From: Sporosarcina luteola
GTDB lineage: Bacteria > Bacillota > Bacilli > Bacillales_A > Planococcaceae
Assembly (NCBI RefSeq): GCF_007991495.1
Contig: NZ_BJYL01000042.1
Span: 1 to 48,669 of the forward strand
Reading direction: 5' to 3'
DNA length: 48,669 nucleotides
Below the pieces are notes generated by a model. That model ran no database searches. It saw only the letters and a program-made list of their open reading frames with translations, and was not told the DNA's origin. The position numbers and the translations under genes were made by a program. Positions 11,295 to 20,020 of this stretch are shown piece after piece (position 1 is the stretch's first letter; every line of letters begins with the position of its first letter).

Positions 11295-11326
11295 AAAAAA
11301 AGCTTCATGGATATTGGCCATGAAGC
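11295..11326 (-). terminator. Intrinsic terminator of gpr-spoIIP
   Basis: GCTTCATGG / CCATGAAGC stem with a short loop, followed on the minus strand by seven T residues. It lies about 190 bases downstream of the spoIIP stop. The family 1 repeat at 11348-11478 sits in between, inside the 3' untranslated region. Confidence 0.85.
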
Positions 11327-11347
11327 AAACGTTATATTTGAATTAAG

Positions 11348-11478
11348 ATATCAAACCCGGATTTACACTTCAGGCGGACGCTTTCCGCGGGCATGGCTTC
11401 AGCCTCCTCACTTCGCTTCGCTTCGTTGCGGGGTCTTCAGCTCATGCTATTCCCGCTGGAGTCGCCGCCTTCCGTTCC
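11348..11478 (+). repeat. Repeat family 1, full-length palindromic copy
   Basis: About 130 bases with outer ends CAGGCGGACGCTTTCCG and AGTCGCCGCCTTCCG. The inner arms GCGGGCATGGCT and AGCTCATGC...CCCGC are complementary, and the top loop is rich in CTTCG. The whole can fold as one imperfect hairpin. It lies in the 385-base gap between lepA and spoIIP, downstream of the spoIIP stop. It has no coding potential and no transposase. Confidence 0.8.
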
Positions 11479-11516
11479 AATCCTAGAGCTAGTCTGAAAT
11501 ACAAATCATAACTTAC

Positions 11517-12338
11517 TTATTTTTCTTCCATTTCATTTTCACTCAGCATTTCCAAAATCGCTTCTGAAATTACCGCAATCGTCCTATTTAACTCGTCTTC
11601 CGAGTTCCCAATGCCTCCGAGTTCCAAAAGTATGAGATTCGGATGAAGGTCTTGGTTATACTTCCCGTCTACACCTGCTCCGCCTTTAGATATTACATTT
11701 CTTGTGATTCCAGGTACACGCTTTTCCATTCCTGCTTTTATTCTATTCGTCATCGCTTCATTCTTTTTATAGTAAGGATTATCGACACCGAGCACAAATG
11801 CAACTTTTGCATATCTTTGGTTCTCATGTATAATTGTCGTCTTTTCTGGACCGACCGAATCCCGATGGATATCAATAATTAAATCATACTCATTTTCGGT
11901 AACCCGCTTTTTTACATACGGTCTAATATCGGAGTAGGCGTGTTTATGCTGCACTACTTTTTTCAGAATTTCAGTTTCCGCGCCATTCGTTTCAAGTTGG
12001 CTTTTCAGTTTATCGCTCATTTTCACGACATTTTCGGTCTGATGATCCACAGCGATTTTTCCATCGGCCGCCTTTGTCATCGGTTCGTACGCCTCATGGG
12101 AGTGTGTGTTATAAAGCAACACTTTACCAAGTTTAATTTCTTCTTCCATCGCTTCGACTTCAACTTCAGGAACCGACTCATCTTCCGCCACTATGTTGGA
12201 TGCATAGACGATAAGAGCGTTTTCCTTAATTATTTTGGAGTTGGAGATCTTTGATTCTTCCGGTATGAATTGAATTACGACCGGGAAAAGGAAAAGAGTG
12301 AGTACAATTACAGTCCATATTTGCAAGTTTTTTTTCAT
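11517..12338 (-). CDS. spoIIP: Stage II sporulation protein P, SpoIIP (short form)
   Basis: Membrane-anchored cell-wall hydrolase of the SpoIID-SpoIIM-SpoIIP engulfment machine (amidase and endopeptidase). A single N-terminal membrane segment lies at about residues 7-26. The catalytic domain has YNTHSHEAYEP, IDIHRDS and LLELGGIGNS, which hold the conserved His, His and Glu zinc and catalytic residues. With the ATG at 12338 (GGGGGG upstream) the protein is 273 aa, against about 400 in B. subtilis. The missing part is the region between membrane anchor and catalytic domain. It follows gpr by about 50 bases, as in B. subtilis. No clear sporulation promoter was identified. Confidence 0.93.
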   Translation of the reverse strand: MKKNLQIWTVIVLTLFLFPVVIQFIPEESKISNSKIIKENALIVYASNIVAEDESVPEVEVEAMEEEIKLGKVLLYNTHSHEAYEPMTKAADGKIAVDHQTENVVKMSDKLKSQLETNGAETEILKKVVQHKHAYSDIRPYVKKRVTENEYDLIIDIHRDSVGPEKTTIIHENQRYAKVAFVLGVDNPYYKKNEAMTNRIKAGMEKRVPGITRNVISKGGAGVDGKYNQDLHPNLILLELGGIGNSEDELNRTIAVISEAILEMLSENEMEEK

Positions 12339-12387
12339 GCGACATCCCCCCGTCTTCAACTATATGCGGGGGGATCCGGGTCAATGA

Positions 12388-13425
12388 CTAGTTTTTAAGC
12401 TCCTCAATCCACTCACTAAAAGAGTCGGTTAAAATTTCTGCATAGAGGGATGCCCAAGAGTCGATTTCTTTTGGGGAAATGAATGTGTTTAAGTCATGAT
12501 TCGATAATACTTCTTCAAATAATTGCACTCTCTCCTCATGCGGCCATGATGTCCAATCTCCAAAAATAGGGATTAACTTCGTCCTATCCGCGTCTTTATT
12601 GGGCTCATGAAGCCATGGTGAGACGGACAATCGGGAGGAAGGATGGCTTTCTTCTTCAATTTTGGTTGCAATATAACTGAACAAAGTATTGATGGCATCC
12701 GCTATCAATACAGGGCCATCTACAACCGTAGGAATGCCAATGGCTATAACCGGTATGCCCAATGTTTTTTTCGAAAGCTCTTTCCTGCTGTTCCCTACTC
12801 CTGAACCTGGATGTATGCCTGTATCCGTCATTTGAATCGTTTTGCATAACCTTGAACTATCCCTCGCGGCTAAAGCATCAATTACGATTAAGACATCCGG
12901 TTTGATTTCATGAACTAATGCTTTAACAAAATCAGCTGTCTCTAGCCCCGTCTGGATTGTAACGCCAGGAGCATAAATGAATAGTTCGCTCCCCTCATCT
13001 GAATAGTACATCGGGACGATCTCTTTAAGTCGATCCATCGTAAGGGGGCCAACAGCGTCGGGGGTCACTTCCCTATTTCCCAATCCGACCATGAGGATTT
13101 TTCCTGTCTTTAAATTAGGAATACCTGCGGTCATTTCAGTCAGTTTGGATTTGAGCATGCTCCCCATTTCTTCAAGACCTTCACGATCTGTATGCGTCAA
13201 GGTAGGATTCGTAAGCGTCAAATAACTTCCCGCTTTTTTGCCGATTCTCTTTTCACCTTCAGCATTAATTTTTACGGATGTTAAAATGACTCTGCCCTTT
13301 CGTTGTTCATCGAATTGGATGCCTTCTGAGTCCTTTAATTTCTCTTTTTCTTTTTCCGTCTGATGGCGAACCATCTCTTCATGTTCCACAAGTAGGTCGG
13401 TACGGTAAAAATCATACTTATCCAT
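12388..13425 (-). CDS. gpr: Germination protease GPR
   Basis: Atypical aspartate-type endoprotease that cleaves small acid-soluble spore proteins at germination. It is made as a zymogen in the forespore. It has 345 aa. Signatures are the N-terminal YDFYRTDLLVEHEE, the pro-region site area near GRVILTSVKI, the conserved VGLGNREVTPDAVGP segment, VLIVIDALAARDSSRLCKTIQ, and GIHPGSGVGNSRKELS. The frame begins at a GTG at 13434, but GAGGTGA fits the ATG at 13425. The gene is divergent from rpsT. A possible sigma-G promoter is weak and is listed under rejected items. Confidence 0.95.
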   Translation of the reverse strand: MDKYDFYRTDLLVEHEEMVRHQTEKEKEKLKDSEGIQFDEQRKGRVILTSVKINAEGEKRIGKKAGSYLTLTNPTLTHTDREGLEEMGSMLKSKLTEMTAGIPNLKTGKILMVGLGNREVTPDAVGPLTMDRLKEIVPMYYSDEGSELFIYAPGVTIQTGLETADFVKALVHEIKPDVLIVIDALAARDSSRLCKTIQMTDTGIHPGSGVGNSRKELSKKTLGIPVIAIGIPTVVDGPVLIADAINTLFSYIATKIEEESHPSSRLSVSPWLHEPNKDADRTKLIPIFGDWTSWPHEERVQLFEEVLSNHDLNTFISPKEIDSWASLYAEILTDSFSEWIEELKN

Positions 13426-13487
13426 TGTAATCACCTCAATATGCAGTTTGCACGTTGTGTCAAGGAAATATTCTTTGCATATTTTTA

Positions 13488-13516
13488 TTGCGTTATTGCG
13501 GTGTTTTTGCTAAAAT
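13488..13516 (+). promoter_or_regulatory. Sigma-A promoter of rpsT
   Basis: TTGCGT, a 17-base spacer and TAAAAT, with a TG one base before the -10. It lies about 75 bases upstream of the S20 start codon, giving a leader of about 70 bases. Confidence 0.7.
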
Positions 13517-13592
13517 GTTAATGTTGTAAAGAGATATCCGAATGCTAAATATGGAAACACTCTTGCCTTACCTGAAATTGGAGGTGAATGGA

Positions 13593-13844
13593 ATGCCAAA
13601 CATCAAAGGTGCAATTAAGCGCGTTAAACAAAGTGCCGCTGCGAATGAACAAAATTCACAAGTTAAAGCTGCAATGCGTACTGCTGTACGTAAAGCTGAC
13701 ACTGCGCTCATCAATAAAGAAGAGAACGCTACTGAACTTTTGAAAGACGCAGTTAAGAAATTGGATACTGCTGCTCGTAAAGGTCTAATCCACAAAAATA
13801 CAGCAGCTCGCCAAAAAGCACGTCTTACAAAAAAAGCACTATAA
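13593..13844 (+). CDS. rpsT: 30S ribosomal protein S20
   Basis: Primary 16S rRNA-binding protein of the small subunit body. It has 83 aa, very basic and helical: MPNIKGAIKRVKQS at the start and KNTAARQKARLTKKAL at the end, both typical of S20. An upstream in-frame ATG at 13542 exists, but GGAGGTG is placed for the ATG at 13593. It is one of the few plus-strand genes here, divergent from gpr and convergent with holA, and it shares a terminator with holA. Confidence 0.97.
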   Translation: MPNIKGAIKRVKQSAAANEQNSQVKAAMRTAVRKADTALINKEENATELLKDAVKKLDTAARKGLIHKNTAARQKARLTKKAL

Positions 13845-13856
13845 TGAAAAAAGCTT

Positions 13857-13875
13857 CTGGCGCCCGGAGCTGGAT
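13857..13875 (-). repeat. Repeat family 2, short copy
   Basis: Nineteen bases (CTGGCGCCCGGAGCTGGAT) that are the exact reverse complement of the left end of the long repeat at 41201-41304. The adjoining AAGCTTTTTT side may be the element's tail, making this another head-to-tail solo form. It lies between the rpsT stop and the terminator. Confidence 0.65.
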
Positions 13876-13882
13876 TAGAAAC

Positions 13883-13929
13883 AAGGCTGTCCCTTTCATA
13901 TTTGAAAATGGGACAGCCTTTTCTATTTT
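13883..13929. terminator. Bidirectional terminator between rpsT and holA
   Basis: Eleven-base perfect inverted repeat AAGGCTGTCCC / GGGACAGCCTT with T-rich sequence after it on the plus strand (TTTTCTATTTT). It serves rpsT and possibly holA on the other strand. Confidence 0.85.
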
Positions 13930-13931
13930 AT

Positions 13932-14948
13932 TCACACCCTCAAAGGCTCCATAAAGAAAATCTCCAATACCCTTTCCCTCTTACCACTCGTCGACTTCAA
14001 TTGATGGTCGATATGCGCGAGTTTTTGTAAAATGAGGAGCAGTCTTTCCATTTTGGGTATGTTTCGATTTTCCATGATGAGCTTTACCCGGTATGGGTGG
14101 ACATTCAATGTTTTTGCGATTTGCTGTTGTTGGTATCCTTTTTTCACAAGGGAGGAAACATGGATCATTAATCTGATTTGCCCTGCGATCAAGGAAGTGA
14201 GCATGATCGGTTCTTCTCCATTCCTTAGTAGGTCATGGTATATTTTTATCGTTTGTTTTACGTTTCCAGTCATATAGGCATCTGTCAATCGGAATACATC
14301 CACTTCAGGCAGACGGGGAACGAGATTTTCTATGATTGTGCTTGTCACTTCGCCGTCCCCATCCATATACATTGCGATTTTCGCGATTTCGGATGATAGG
14401 GTCAAAAGGCTGTCCCCTGTCATATCGATTAAGACTTGGGCGGTTTCGGTACTTATTTTGACACCCTTCAAACTTGCTTCGTTTTGAATCCAAGTCGTCA
14501 AATCCTTGCCTGCGAGCGGCATGGCTTCCACTACGATTGCTTTCTCTTGCATAAGTTTTGAAATCTTTTTCCGTCCGTCCAATTTTTCATAAGGCGCCAA
14601 GAAAACGACAGTAGCAGTTGGGGACGGATTGCCAAGCCACTCTTCCAGCAACGCAATATTATGTACGACTTTTTCTTTTGTCTTATCGGATGCTTTCAGG
14701 AAAGAAGCATTATTGGCGATGATCAATTTCCTTTCTTCCAGAAAAGGCAACGTATCCGCCTCCTCGATGACGGCTTCAACAGGTGTTTCTTCCAAATCAA
14801 ATCGAATGACCGAGCTTTCATCTATGTCCGGCATCGCCTTGATAAGTCGTTTAATTGTCGTATCAATCAAATGCCGTTCCACACCCATCAACAAGTAAAC
14901 TGGGCCGATGTTGCCTTCGCCAATGCTTTTCCATATTGCGTTAACCAT
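13932..14948 (-). CDS. holA: DNA polymerase III subunit delta (HolA)
   Basis: Clamp-loader subunit that opens the beta clamp (YqeN). It has 338 aa with the ATG at 14948, which has AGGAGGG upstream; the frame extends further to 14987. Features include GPVYLLMGVERHLID at the N terminus, an AAA+-like fold lacking a functional Walker A, and a C-terminal collar helical domain (DVFRLTDAYM, HPYRVKLIMENRN). It is convergent with rpsT, and the divergent small gene yqzM starts 160 bases away. Confidence 0.94.
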   Translation of the reverse strand: MVNAIWKSIGEGNIGPVYLLMGVERHLIDTTIKRLIKAMPDIDESSVIRFDLEETPVEAVIEEADTLPFLEERKLIIANNASFLKASDKTKEKVVHNIALLEEWLGNPSPTATVVFLAPYEKLDGRKKISKLMQEKAIVVEAMPLAGKDLTTWIQNEASLKGVKISTETAQVLIDMTGDSLLTLSSEIAKIAMYMDGDGEVTSTIIENLVPRLPEVDVFRLTDAYMTGNVKQTIKIYHDLLRNGEEPIMLTSLIAGQIRLMIHVSSLVKKGYQQQQIAKTLNVHPYRVKLIMENRNIPKMERLLLILQKLAHIDHQLKSTSGKRERVLEIFFMEPLRV

Positions 14949-15107
14949 TCTTATCCCTCCTGCCAATAACCTTTTTCCATTATACATTAAGGTTTCATGA
15001 CTATGAACAAATTGTGTCGATTGTCATAAACTCGGCATAAAAGCACGTTACATATAGATTTTTTATCCGTTATCATCTATACTAAATAGGAATTAGGAGG
15101 TGTAGCA

Positions 15108-15242
15108 ATGAATGAGTTTGAACATGACGTACAGTCTAAACGCAATGACTTAATCGACTCTGGTATCGGTTTCATTGTAGCTTTCGTAGGTTTTTCTGCA
15201 ATTTTCGTTATTGCTACAATCATAGACGTCGTCGCACGTTAA
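15108..15242 (+). CDS. yqzM: Small membrane protein, YqzM family
   Basis: A 44-residue protein, MNEFEHDVQSKRNDLIDSG at the N terminus, followed by one hydrophobic segment (about residues 20-40) that starts IGFIVAFVGFSAIFVIA. The AGGAGGTG ribosome-binding site is ideal. Position between holA and comEC on the opposite strand is the same as yqzM of B. subtilis, and the N terminus resembles it from memory. The function is unknown. A strong terminator follows 8 bases after the stop, supporting a real monocistronic gene. Confidence 0.85.
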   Translation: MNEFEHDVQSKRNDLIDSGIGFIVAFVGFSAIFVIATIIDVVAR

Positions 15243-15250
15243 TGAATTCC

Positions 15251-15296
15251 GAAAAGACGGATTGTCCATGTATACGTGGACGGATCCGTCTTTTCA
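15251..15296. terminator. Bidirectional terminator between yqzM and comEC
   Basis: GAAAAGACGGAT / ATCCGTCTTTTC inverted repeat with an inner GTCCA / TGGAC stem. The comEC stop codon overlaps its right edge. It can end transcripts from both sides. Confidence 0.85.
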
Positions 15297-17591
15297 TTTT
15301 AATGAAGTCGTAATGGTATAATTGCCTTTCCTCACTAGGACTGTAATCGAGCCATGATCCGCGGTCGCCATCGTAGGCACCTCGTATTTTTCAAATGTCT
15401 CGACCACTTCAGCATGTGGATGACCGTATCGATTATTCCTTCCATAAGATAAAATTGCAAGTTCCGGTTGCAACGACTGGATAAATGCGTCTGAGCTAGA
15501 AGTCCGACTCCCATGATGTCCGGCTTTCAGGATCAATCTCCCCCAATCCCCATCGCCATACTTCTTTACAATTGCCTTCTCCCCATCAATTTCTAAATCA
15601 CCTGTAAATAGAAAAGACGGTCCAACTGTAGTCATTAGTAAAACAAGTGAACTGTCATTGCCTTTATAGGTCTCGTTCTCCGGAGCAACATAATAAAAAC
15701 CGGTCTCCTTGACAGACCAATTCGCACCTTCCGTCATAGCAAGAACAGGTATCTTCTTATCTTTTGCAATATGAAGCACTTCCTCCATCGTCGGTTCCAG
15801 CTCGCTCCCCGGCGAGATATGGATTTCGTTTACACGAATTTCCTCCAGCACTTCATCTGCACCTTCCATATGATCGCTATCCGCGTGGGTAAGGATCATT
15901 TTATCGATTTTCGTAATTCCTCTCCCTTTCAAATACGGAACGACTATTTTCCGACCTACTTCAAATGGTTTCATTGGGGCCTGCCAATCCGCCGGAGATC
16001 CCCAGCTCACGGTGCCGCCCGTATCAATTAGGTAAACACCTCTGCGATAGGGCAGTTCAATGACGATGGCATCTCCTTGACCGACGTCAAGATAAGTGAC
16101 CCTCAATGTTGAATCAAAGTATGGAAACAACTGTAAAAAAAGTGCAGGAAGTAAGATGATCGGAATCGCCCAAATCGGTTTCTCCCCCTTTTCAATCGCA
16201 ATGAAGAACAATAACGTACCAACTACTGCAATGGCAGATAATAGAGCTGGGGGTTGTCCAGGTGTCCACATTTGATACGGCAAGGAGGCTAAAAACTCCG
16301 TACATATACCGATCATACGCCTAAAAGGCTCGTAGAAGATAAATACGATTTCAGAAACGGCCGGAAATAAATATGTGAGAAGGAGCAAAATGATATTTCC
16401 GGGTAAAATGATTACCGAATACAAAGGGACATAAACGAGATTAACAACAAACGATGATAATGACAGTTCATAGAAATGATATAAGAGAACTGGGTATAAT
16501 GCTAACTGGGTAATCGTAGTCACAAGAAACGAAACGGCGATTGCTGACGTTGAACGCGATAAGATCTTTGTTGAGTAAATTAAAGATAAGGCTGCCAAAT
16601 AGGATAATTGGAAACCCGGTTGAAAAACAACAAATGGCTGCCAAAGGATAAATCCAATTGCACTAGCGGCAAGCGCATCGTCCATTCTCATTTTAAAGCG
16701 CCCGGTAGCGGTCAGCAAGACGATGATCGATACAGAAACAGCACGCCAGACAGAAGGGGCCCCGCCTGCCATGACTGCATACAAAGGCAATAGGATAATT
16801 AATAATGTATCGACCGTTTCAATCCTGATTGATAATCTGACGAGCAGATTTCGCAAAAGAAATGTCAATAACCCTACATGAAGACCTGAAATCGCAAACA
16901 GATGAGTGATTCCCAGTGTTCTGTAACTGGCTGCTACATCTTCATCCATCCCACTTCTATCTCCAATGAGTAAAGCCTCTGCTTCCGTTACCAAGCTGTC
17001 CGGGAAAGTTTCTTGAATATGTTGTTTCACACGCCATCTATGTTCCGACAGGATCGTCGACAGACTCAAGTTCTTTGCGTAACCGACTATCTCGTTTGCC
17101 TCAAACATGCCCATTGCCCCATACATTTTCAAATAGCGTTCCATATTAAATGAATAATCGTGGGCAGCAGAGGGCAAATCTTTAAATGAACCTTGAAGTG
17201 TAAAACGTACAGACGGAATATGGAGTTTTTGAAACTGCAACTTCTGTTCTTCATTTTTGAATTTCAATACGGTATATACTATTTTATTCGAATCGGTCCT
17301 GGCGAAGCCTTTCATTGTACCGCCATCGATTTTAACTTGATCCGTCCACGTGAAATTAATAGTTGCTGGATCACCGGATTGTTGCAGCTCAGGCACTTGT
17401 AAGGAAATAAAAAAATAAGAAAGTATTGCTGCTATAAGAGCAAGCGCAGGGGTAAGAAAGTCTTTCTTTCTACGAAGAAAAATGGGGATAAGAAGGAGAT
17501 TGCAACATAAAATCAGCACCGGTCCGTATGCAGCAAAAGCCGATACGGCTACCGGTATACATATATAGATTAGACGAATTTCACCGATCAA
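15294..17591 (-). CDS. comEC: DNA uptake channel protein ComEC
   Basis: Polytopic membrane channel that carries single-stranded transforming DNA across the membrane. It has 765 aa. It starts with two or three membrane helices, then a DUF4131/OB-like extracellular domain (about 90-190), the Competence domain with many membrane helices (about 225-480), and a C-terminal metallo-beta-lactamase domain. That domain has YLDVGQGDAIVIELP, LTHADSDHMEGADE, and AGHHGSRTSSSDAFI; these suggest nuclease activity on the non-transported strand. The GTG or ATG region overlaps the comEB stop by four bases. Last gene of comEA-EB-EC. Confidence 0.95.
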   Translation of the reverse strand: MIGEIRLIYICIPVAVSAFAAYGPVLILCCNLLLIPIFLRRKKDFLTPALALIAAILSYFFISLQVPELQQSGDPATINFTWTDQVKIDGGTMKGFARTDSNKIVYTVLKFKNEEQKLQFQKLHIPSVRFTLQGSFKDLPSAAHDYSFNMERYLKMYGAMGMFEANEIVGYAKNLSLSTILSEHRWRVKQHIQETFPDSLVTEAEALLIGDRSGMDEDVAASYRTLGITHLFAISGLHVGLLTFLLRNLLVRLSIRIETVDTLLIILLPLYAVMAGGAPSVWRAVSVSIIVLLTATGRFKMRMDDALAASAIGFILWQPFVVFQPGFQLSYLAALSLIYSTKILSRSTSAIAVSFLVTTITQLALYPVLLYHFYELSLSSFVVNLVYVPLYSVIILPGNIILLLLTYLFPAVSEIVFIFYEPFRRMIGICTEFLASLPYQMWTPGQPPALLSAIAVVGTLLFFIAIEKGEKPIWAIPIILLPALFLQLFPYFDSTLRVTYLDVGQGDAIVIELPYRRGVYLIDTGGTVSWGSPADWQAPMKPFEVGRKIVVPYLKGRGITKIDKMILTHADSDHMEGADEVLEEIRVNEIHISPGSELEPTMEEVLHIAKDKKIPVLAMTEGANWSVKETGFYYVAPENETYKGNDSSLVLLMTTVGPSFLFTGDLEIDGEKAIVKKYGDGDWGRLILKAGHHGSRTSSSDAFIQSLQPELAILSYGRNNRYGHPHAEVVETFEKYEVPTMATADHGSITVLVRKGNYTITTSLK

Positions 17592-18151
17592 TTGCCGAAT
17601 AGGTCATCCACCCTTCTTTTGAATGGGACCAGTTTTTCAGTTGATGCGCCTAAAGCTTCCATTTCAACTAGCAAGTCGTTAATAAGCTCCATTTTACCAT
17701 CCTTAGCGAAATCCACTTTACTTTCGTCAAATGGGATGTGGCGGATTTCAACACCGGATTGCTCAAAAAGCTTTAAAGCATACTCGTCATTTTTATAGTC
17801 TTTCGCATAATTGACTGTCCGGATTCCCGATTGGATAATCGCTTTCGAACATTGCAAGCATGGAAAATGAGTCACATATAAAGACGACCCATCTACCGGA
17901 CTGCCGTACTTAGCACATTGCAGCAAGGCATTCATTTCAGCGTGAATCGTACGCACGCAATGATTTCCAACGACGTAACAACCATGGTCAATGCAATGAT
18001 CTCCACCAGAAATGGAGCCGTTATAGCCTCCTGCAATAATCCGATTATCTCTAACAATCGTTGCCCCGACAGCGAGTCTTGTACATGTGCTTCTGACCGC
18101 TAGTAAATGGCATTGCGCCATAAAAAACTGATCCCATGTAATCCGCTCCAT
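17588..18151 (-). CDS. comEB: ComE operon protein 2, dCMP deaminase family
   Basis: Cytidine/deoxycytidylate deaminase-family zinc protein of the comE operon. In B. subtilis it is dispensable for transformation but helps polar localisation of competence proteins. The zinc site is HAEMNALLQ with PCLQC. It has 187 aa from the ATG at 18151, preceded by GGAGG at seven bases; an ATG further upstream at 18169 lacks a site. It overlaps comEC and closely follows comEA. Confidence 0.93.
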   Translation of the reverse strand: MERITWDQFFMAQCHLLAVRSTCTRLAVGATIVRDNRIIAGGYNGSISGGDHCIDHGCYVVGNHCVRTIHAEMNALLQCAKYGSPVDGSSLYVTHFPCLQCSKAIIQSGIRTVNYAKDYKNDEYALKLFEQSGVEIRHIPFDESKVDFAKDGKMELINDLLVEMEALGASTEKLVPFKRRVDDLFGN

Positions 18152-18175
18152 ATGTATGCCTCCAAACATTTTAAC

Positions 18176-18865
18176 TCATTTAGTCGTTATGAAAGATTCC
18201 AGTCTCTCGAACGTCTTTTGTCCAATACCCGACACTTCCATGATTGATTCGGTCGAAGCGAAAGAGCCGTTCTCCTCCCGATATTGAACGATGGCAGCAG
18301 CTTTTGACGGACCGATTCCTGGAATCGTCATCAGCTCCTGCACATCAGCCAAATTGATATTCACTTTACCATCATCCTGTTTTTCCTTCTGTTGAATAAA
18401 ATGATTTTCACCCGCGGACACTTCAATTTCTTCGCCTACTTTAGGCACATAAATGAAAAATTCGTCAGGCAAGATCATTGCATTGTTCAACATACGGGAA
18501 TCCGCATCTTGCAAATAGCCACCCGCGGCATGAATGGCGTCAATGAGCCGATCACCCTCGGTAAGTGAATAGACGCCAGGATGCTTTACAGCGCCTTGAA
18601 TATCTACCATGATGGCTACGGGTTCAACTTTAATTTCTTCTATCGGTTGCTCTTCTACCGATTGGTCCATTTCTAAAATATCAAGAATTGGGGATTGTCC
18701 GCTCGCGGCAGTCAGTTGATTGCCGTGCTGTCCTCGGGGAAAGAACAGTATTGCGGATAGTACAGCGATAGCTGCAATAGGGGTGATGATCTTACGCCAT
18801 TTTCCGGATACTTTCGAAAGAAACAGCCTGATCACCCTTTCTTCGAGGCATCCATATGGAGTCAT
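18176..18865 (-). CDS. comEA: DNA receptor ComEA
   Basis: Membrane-anchored double-stranded DNA receptor for transformation. One N-terminal membrane segment lies at about residues 27-42. An SLBB-type domain follows (VDIQGAVKHPGVYSLTEGD), then a C-terminal pair of helix-hairpin-helix motifs (TIPGIGPSKAAAIVQYR and EVSGIGQKTFERL) that bind DNA. It has 229 aa if the ATG at 18865 is used. A GTG at residue 11 is an alternative, and neither has a strong ribosome-binding site. The divergent comER gene that precedes comEA in B. subtilis is absent: yqeM ends only 37 bases upstream. Confidence 0.93.
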   Translation of the reverse strand: MTPYGCLEERVIRLFLSKVSGKWRKIITPIAAIAVLSAILFFPRGQHGNQLTAASGQSPILDILEMDQSVEEQPIEEIKVEPVAIMVDIQGAVKHPGVYSLTEGDRLIDAIHAAGGYLQDADSRMLNNAMILPDEFFIYVPKVGEEIEVSAGENHFIQQKEKQDDGKVNINLADVQELMTIPGIGPSKAAAIVQYREENGSFASTESIMEVSGIGQKTFERLESFITTK

Positions 18866-18902
18866 ATCTCACTATATATGAAAAACTACCAAAAAGAAAG
18901 TT

Positions 18903-19649
18903 TCATTTCCTCACTTGATAAAATATTCTTTCACTTTCTTCGTGAGGCGGCTCATCTTCCCAATCCGCAAATATACGCTCTAACGTAAAGCCCGCTTCAC
19001 GCAACATATCAACGTATTCATAAACATGATATGTACGTTGTTGATGACTCTCATCAAACCGACGATAAAGACCATTTTCCTCTTTGACAAAGAAACTGAG
19101 CTCTGAGTATACAGAATGCTCCTTTTCGCCTTCCTCGGTTTCCCATATGTATGCAATCCGATCATTGTCGAAAGTAAATGGGCCTTCCATGAAAATGACA
19201 TCTGTCTTAAAAGTGGAATGTACATCGAACATAAGCATTCCACCACTATTCAAAACCGAATGGATTCCTTTGAATGTTCGAAGTACAGCTTCCTCGTTCG
19301 GCAAGTAGTTCAAGGAATCAATCGCGATGACTGCTACATCATATTCCGCTTGCCCCTCTATTTCCTGCATTGCCTGCTTCTTGAATCGGACTTGCTCCGA
19401 AAGGGAAAGGGCGGTCGCCCGTTTCCCGGCTATTTCAAGCATATCTTTCGATAAGTCAATTCCCGTTACATCTGCTCCCGCTTTTGCAAGCTTTACCGAA
19501 AGGAGTCCGGTTCCGCAACCGACATCGATGACTTTTTTTCCTTTTAACCCATCTGCCCCTAAGGATAGCAATTCCACATATGTGTCATACGGGATATCGG
19601 TCATCAATTCATCATAAACGCCTGCGAATTCCGTATACGCTTCTCTCAT
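18903..19649 (-). CDS. yqeM: Class I SAM-dependent methyltransferase YqeM
   Basis: Rossmann-type methyltransferase of unknown substrate, 248 aa. Motif I is VIDVGCGTGLLSVKLAKAGA, followed by the acidic GIDLSKDMLEIA and VAVIAIDSLNYLPNE. It overlaps the rsfS stop by four bases (ATGA). Conserved co-location with rsfS, yqeK and nadD suggests a role in RNA or translation, which is inference only. Last gene of the yqeG-to-yqeM run. Confidence 0.9.
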   Translation of the reverse strand: MREAYTEFAGVYDELMTDIPYDTYVELLSLGADGLKGKKVIDVGCGTGLLSVKLAKAGADVTGIDLSKDMLEIAGKRATALSLSEQVRFKKQAMQEIEGQAEYDVAVIAIDSLNYLPNEEAVLRTFKGIHSVLNSGGMLMFDVHSTFKTDVIFMEGPFTFDNDRIAYIWETEEGEKEHSVYSELSFFVKEENGLYRRFDESHQQRTYHVYEYVDMLREAGFTLERIFADWEDEPPHEESERIFYQVRK

Positions 19650-19990
19650 TGCTCATCGGCCATCTTCAGTAGCGGAGCATCTCCCCACAATTTTTCCAAA
19701 TTATAATAACCGCGCTCATCTTTATGGAAGACATGTACAACGACATCCCCTAGATCTACAAGGACCCATCTACCAGTATCGAGACCTTCTACTCGTTTAA
19801 TTCCAAAGCCGTTTTCAGAAGCTTTATCAGAAACTTCTCTCGCAATCGCTTGGACTTGACGTTCGGAGTTCGCGTGGCAGATGATGAATTGATCTGCGAT
19901 GAGTGAAACACCCTCCATATTCAATACAACAATCTCTTGAGCTTTTTTATCGTCTACCGCCTTATAAGCTGTTTCCAGTAATGTTGGCAT
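19646..19990 (-). CDS. rsfS: Ribosome silencing factor RsfS
   Basis: RsfS (YqeL, DUF143) binds L14 of the large subunit and blocks subunit joining during starvation. It has 114 aa. Typical motifs are IVVLNMEGVSLIADQFIICH, SERQVQAIAREV and GRWVLVDLGDVVVHVFHKDERGYYNLE (given here in part: WVLVDLGDVVVHVF, then YYNLEKLWGDAP). It lies about 30 bases after yqeK and overlaps yqeM. Confidence 0.95.
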   Translation of the reverse strand: MPTLLETAYKAVDDKKAQEIVVLNMEGVSLIADQFIICHANSERQVQAIAREVSDKASENGFGIKRVEGLDTGRWVLVDLGDVVVHVFHKDERGYYNLEKLWGDAPLLKMADEQ

Positions 19991-20020
19991 ATTTTCACGT
20001 TTCCTTTCGTAGTTGACAGT

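Noticed and set aside
13444..13473. Possible sigma-G promoter for gpr (GAATA, 18 bases, CAAACTG on the minus strand)
   Set aside because: Only partial match, and the implied start lies almost on the ribosome-binding site. Biologically expected but not supported strongly enough to list.
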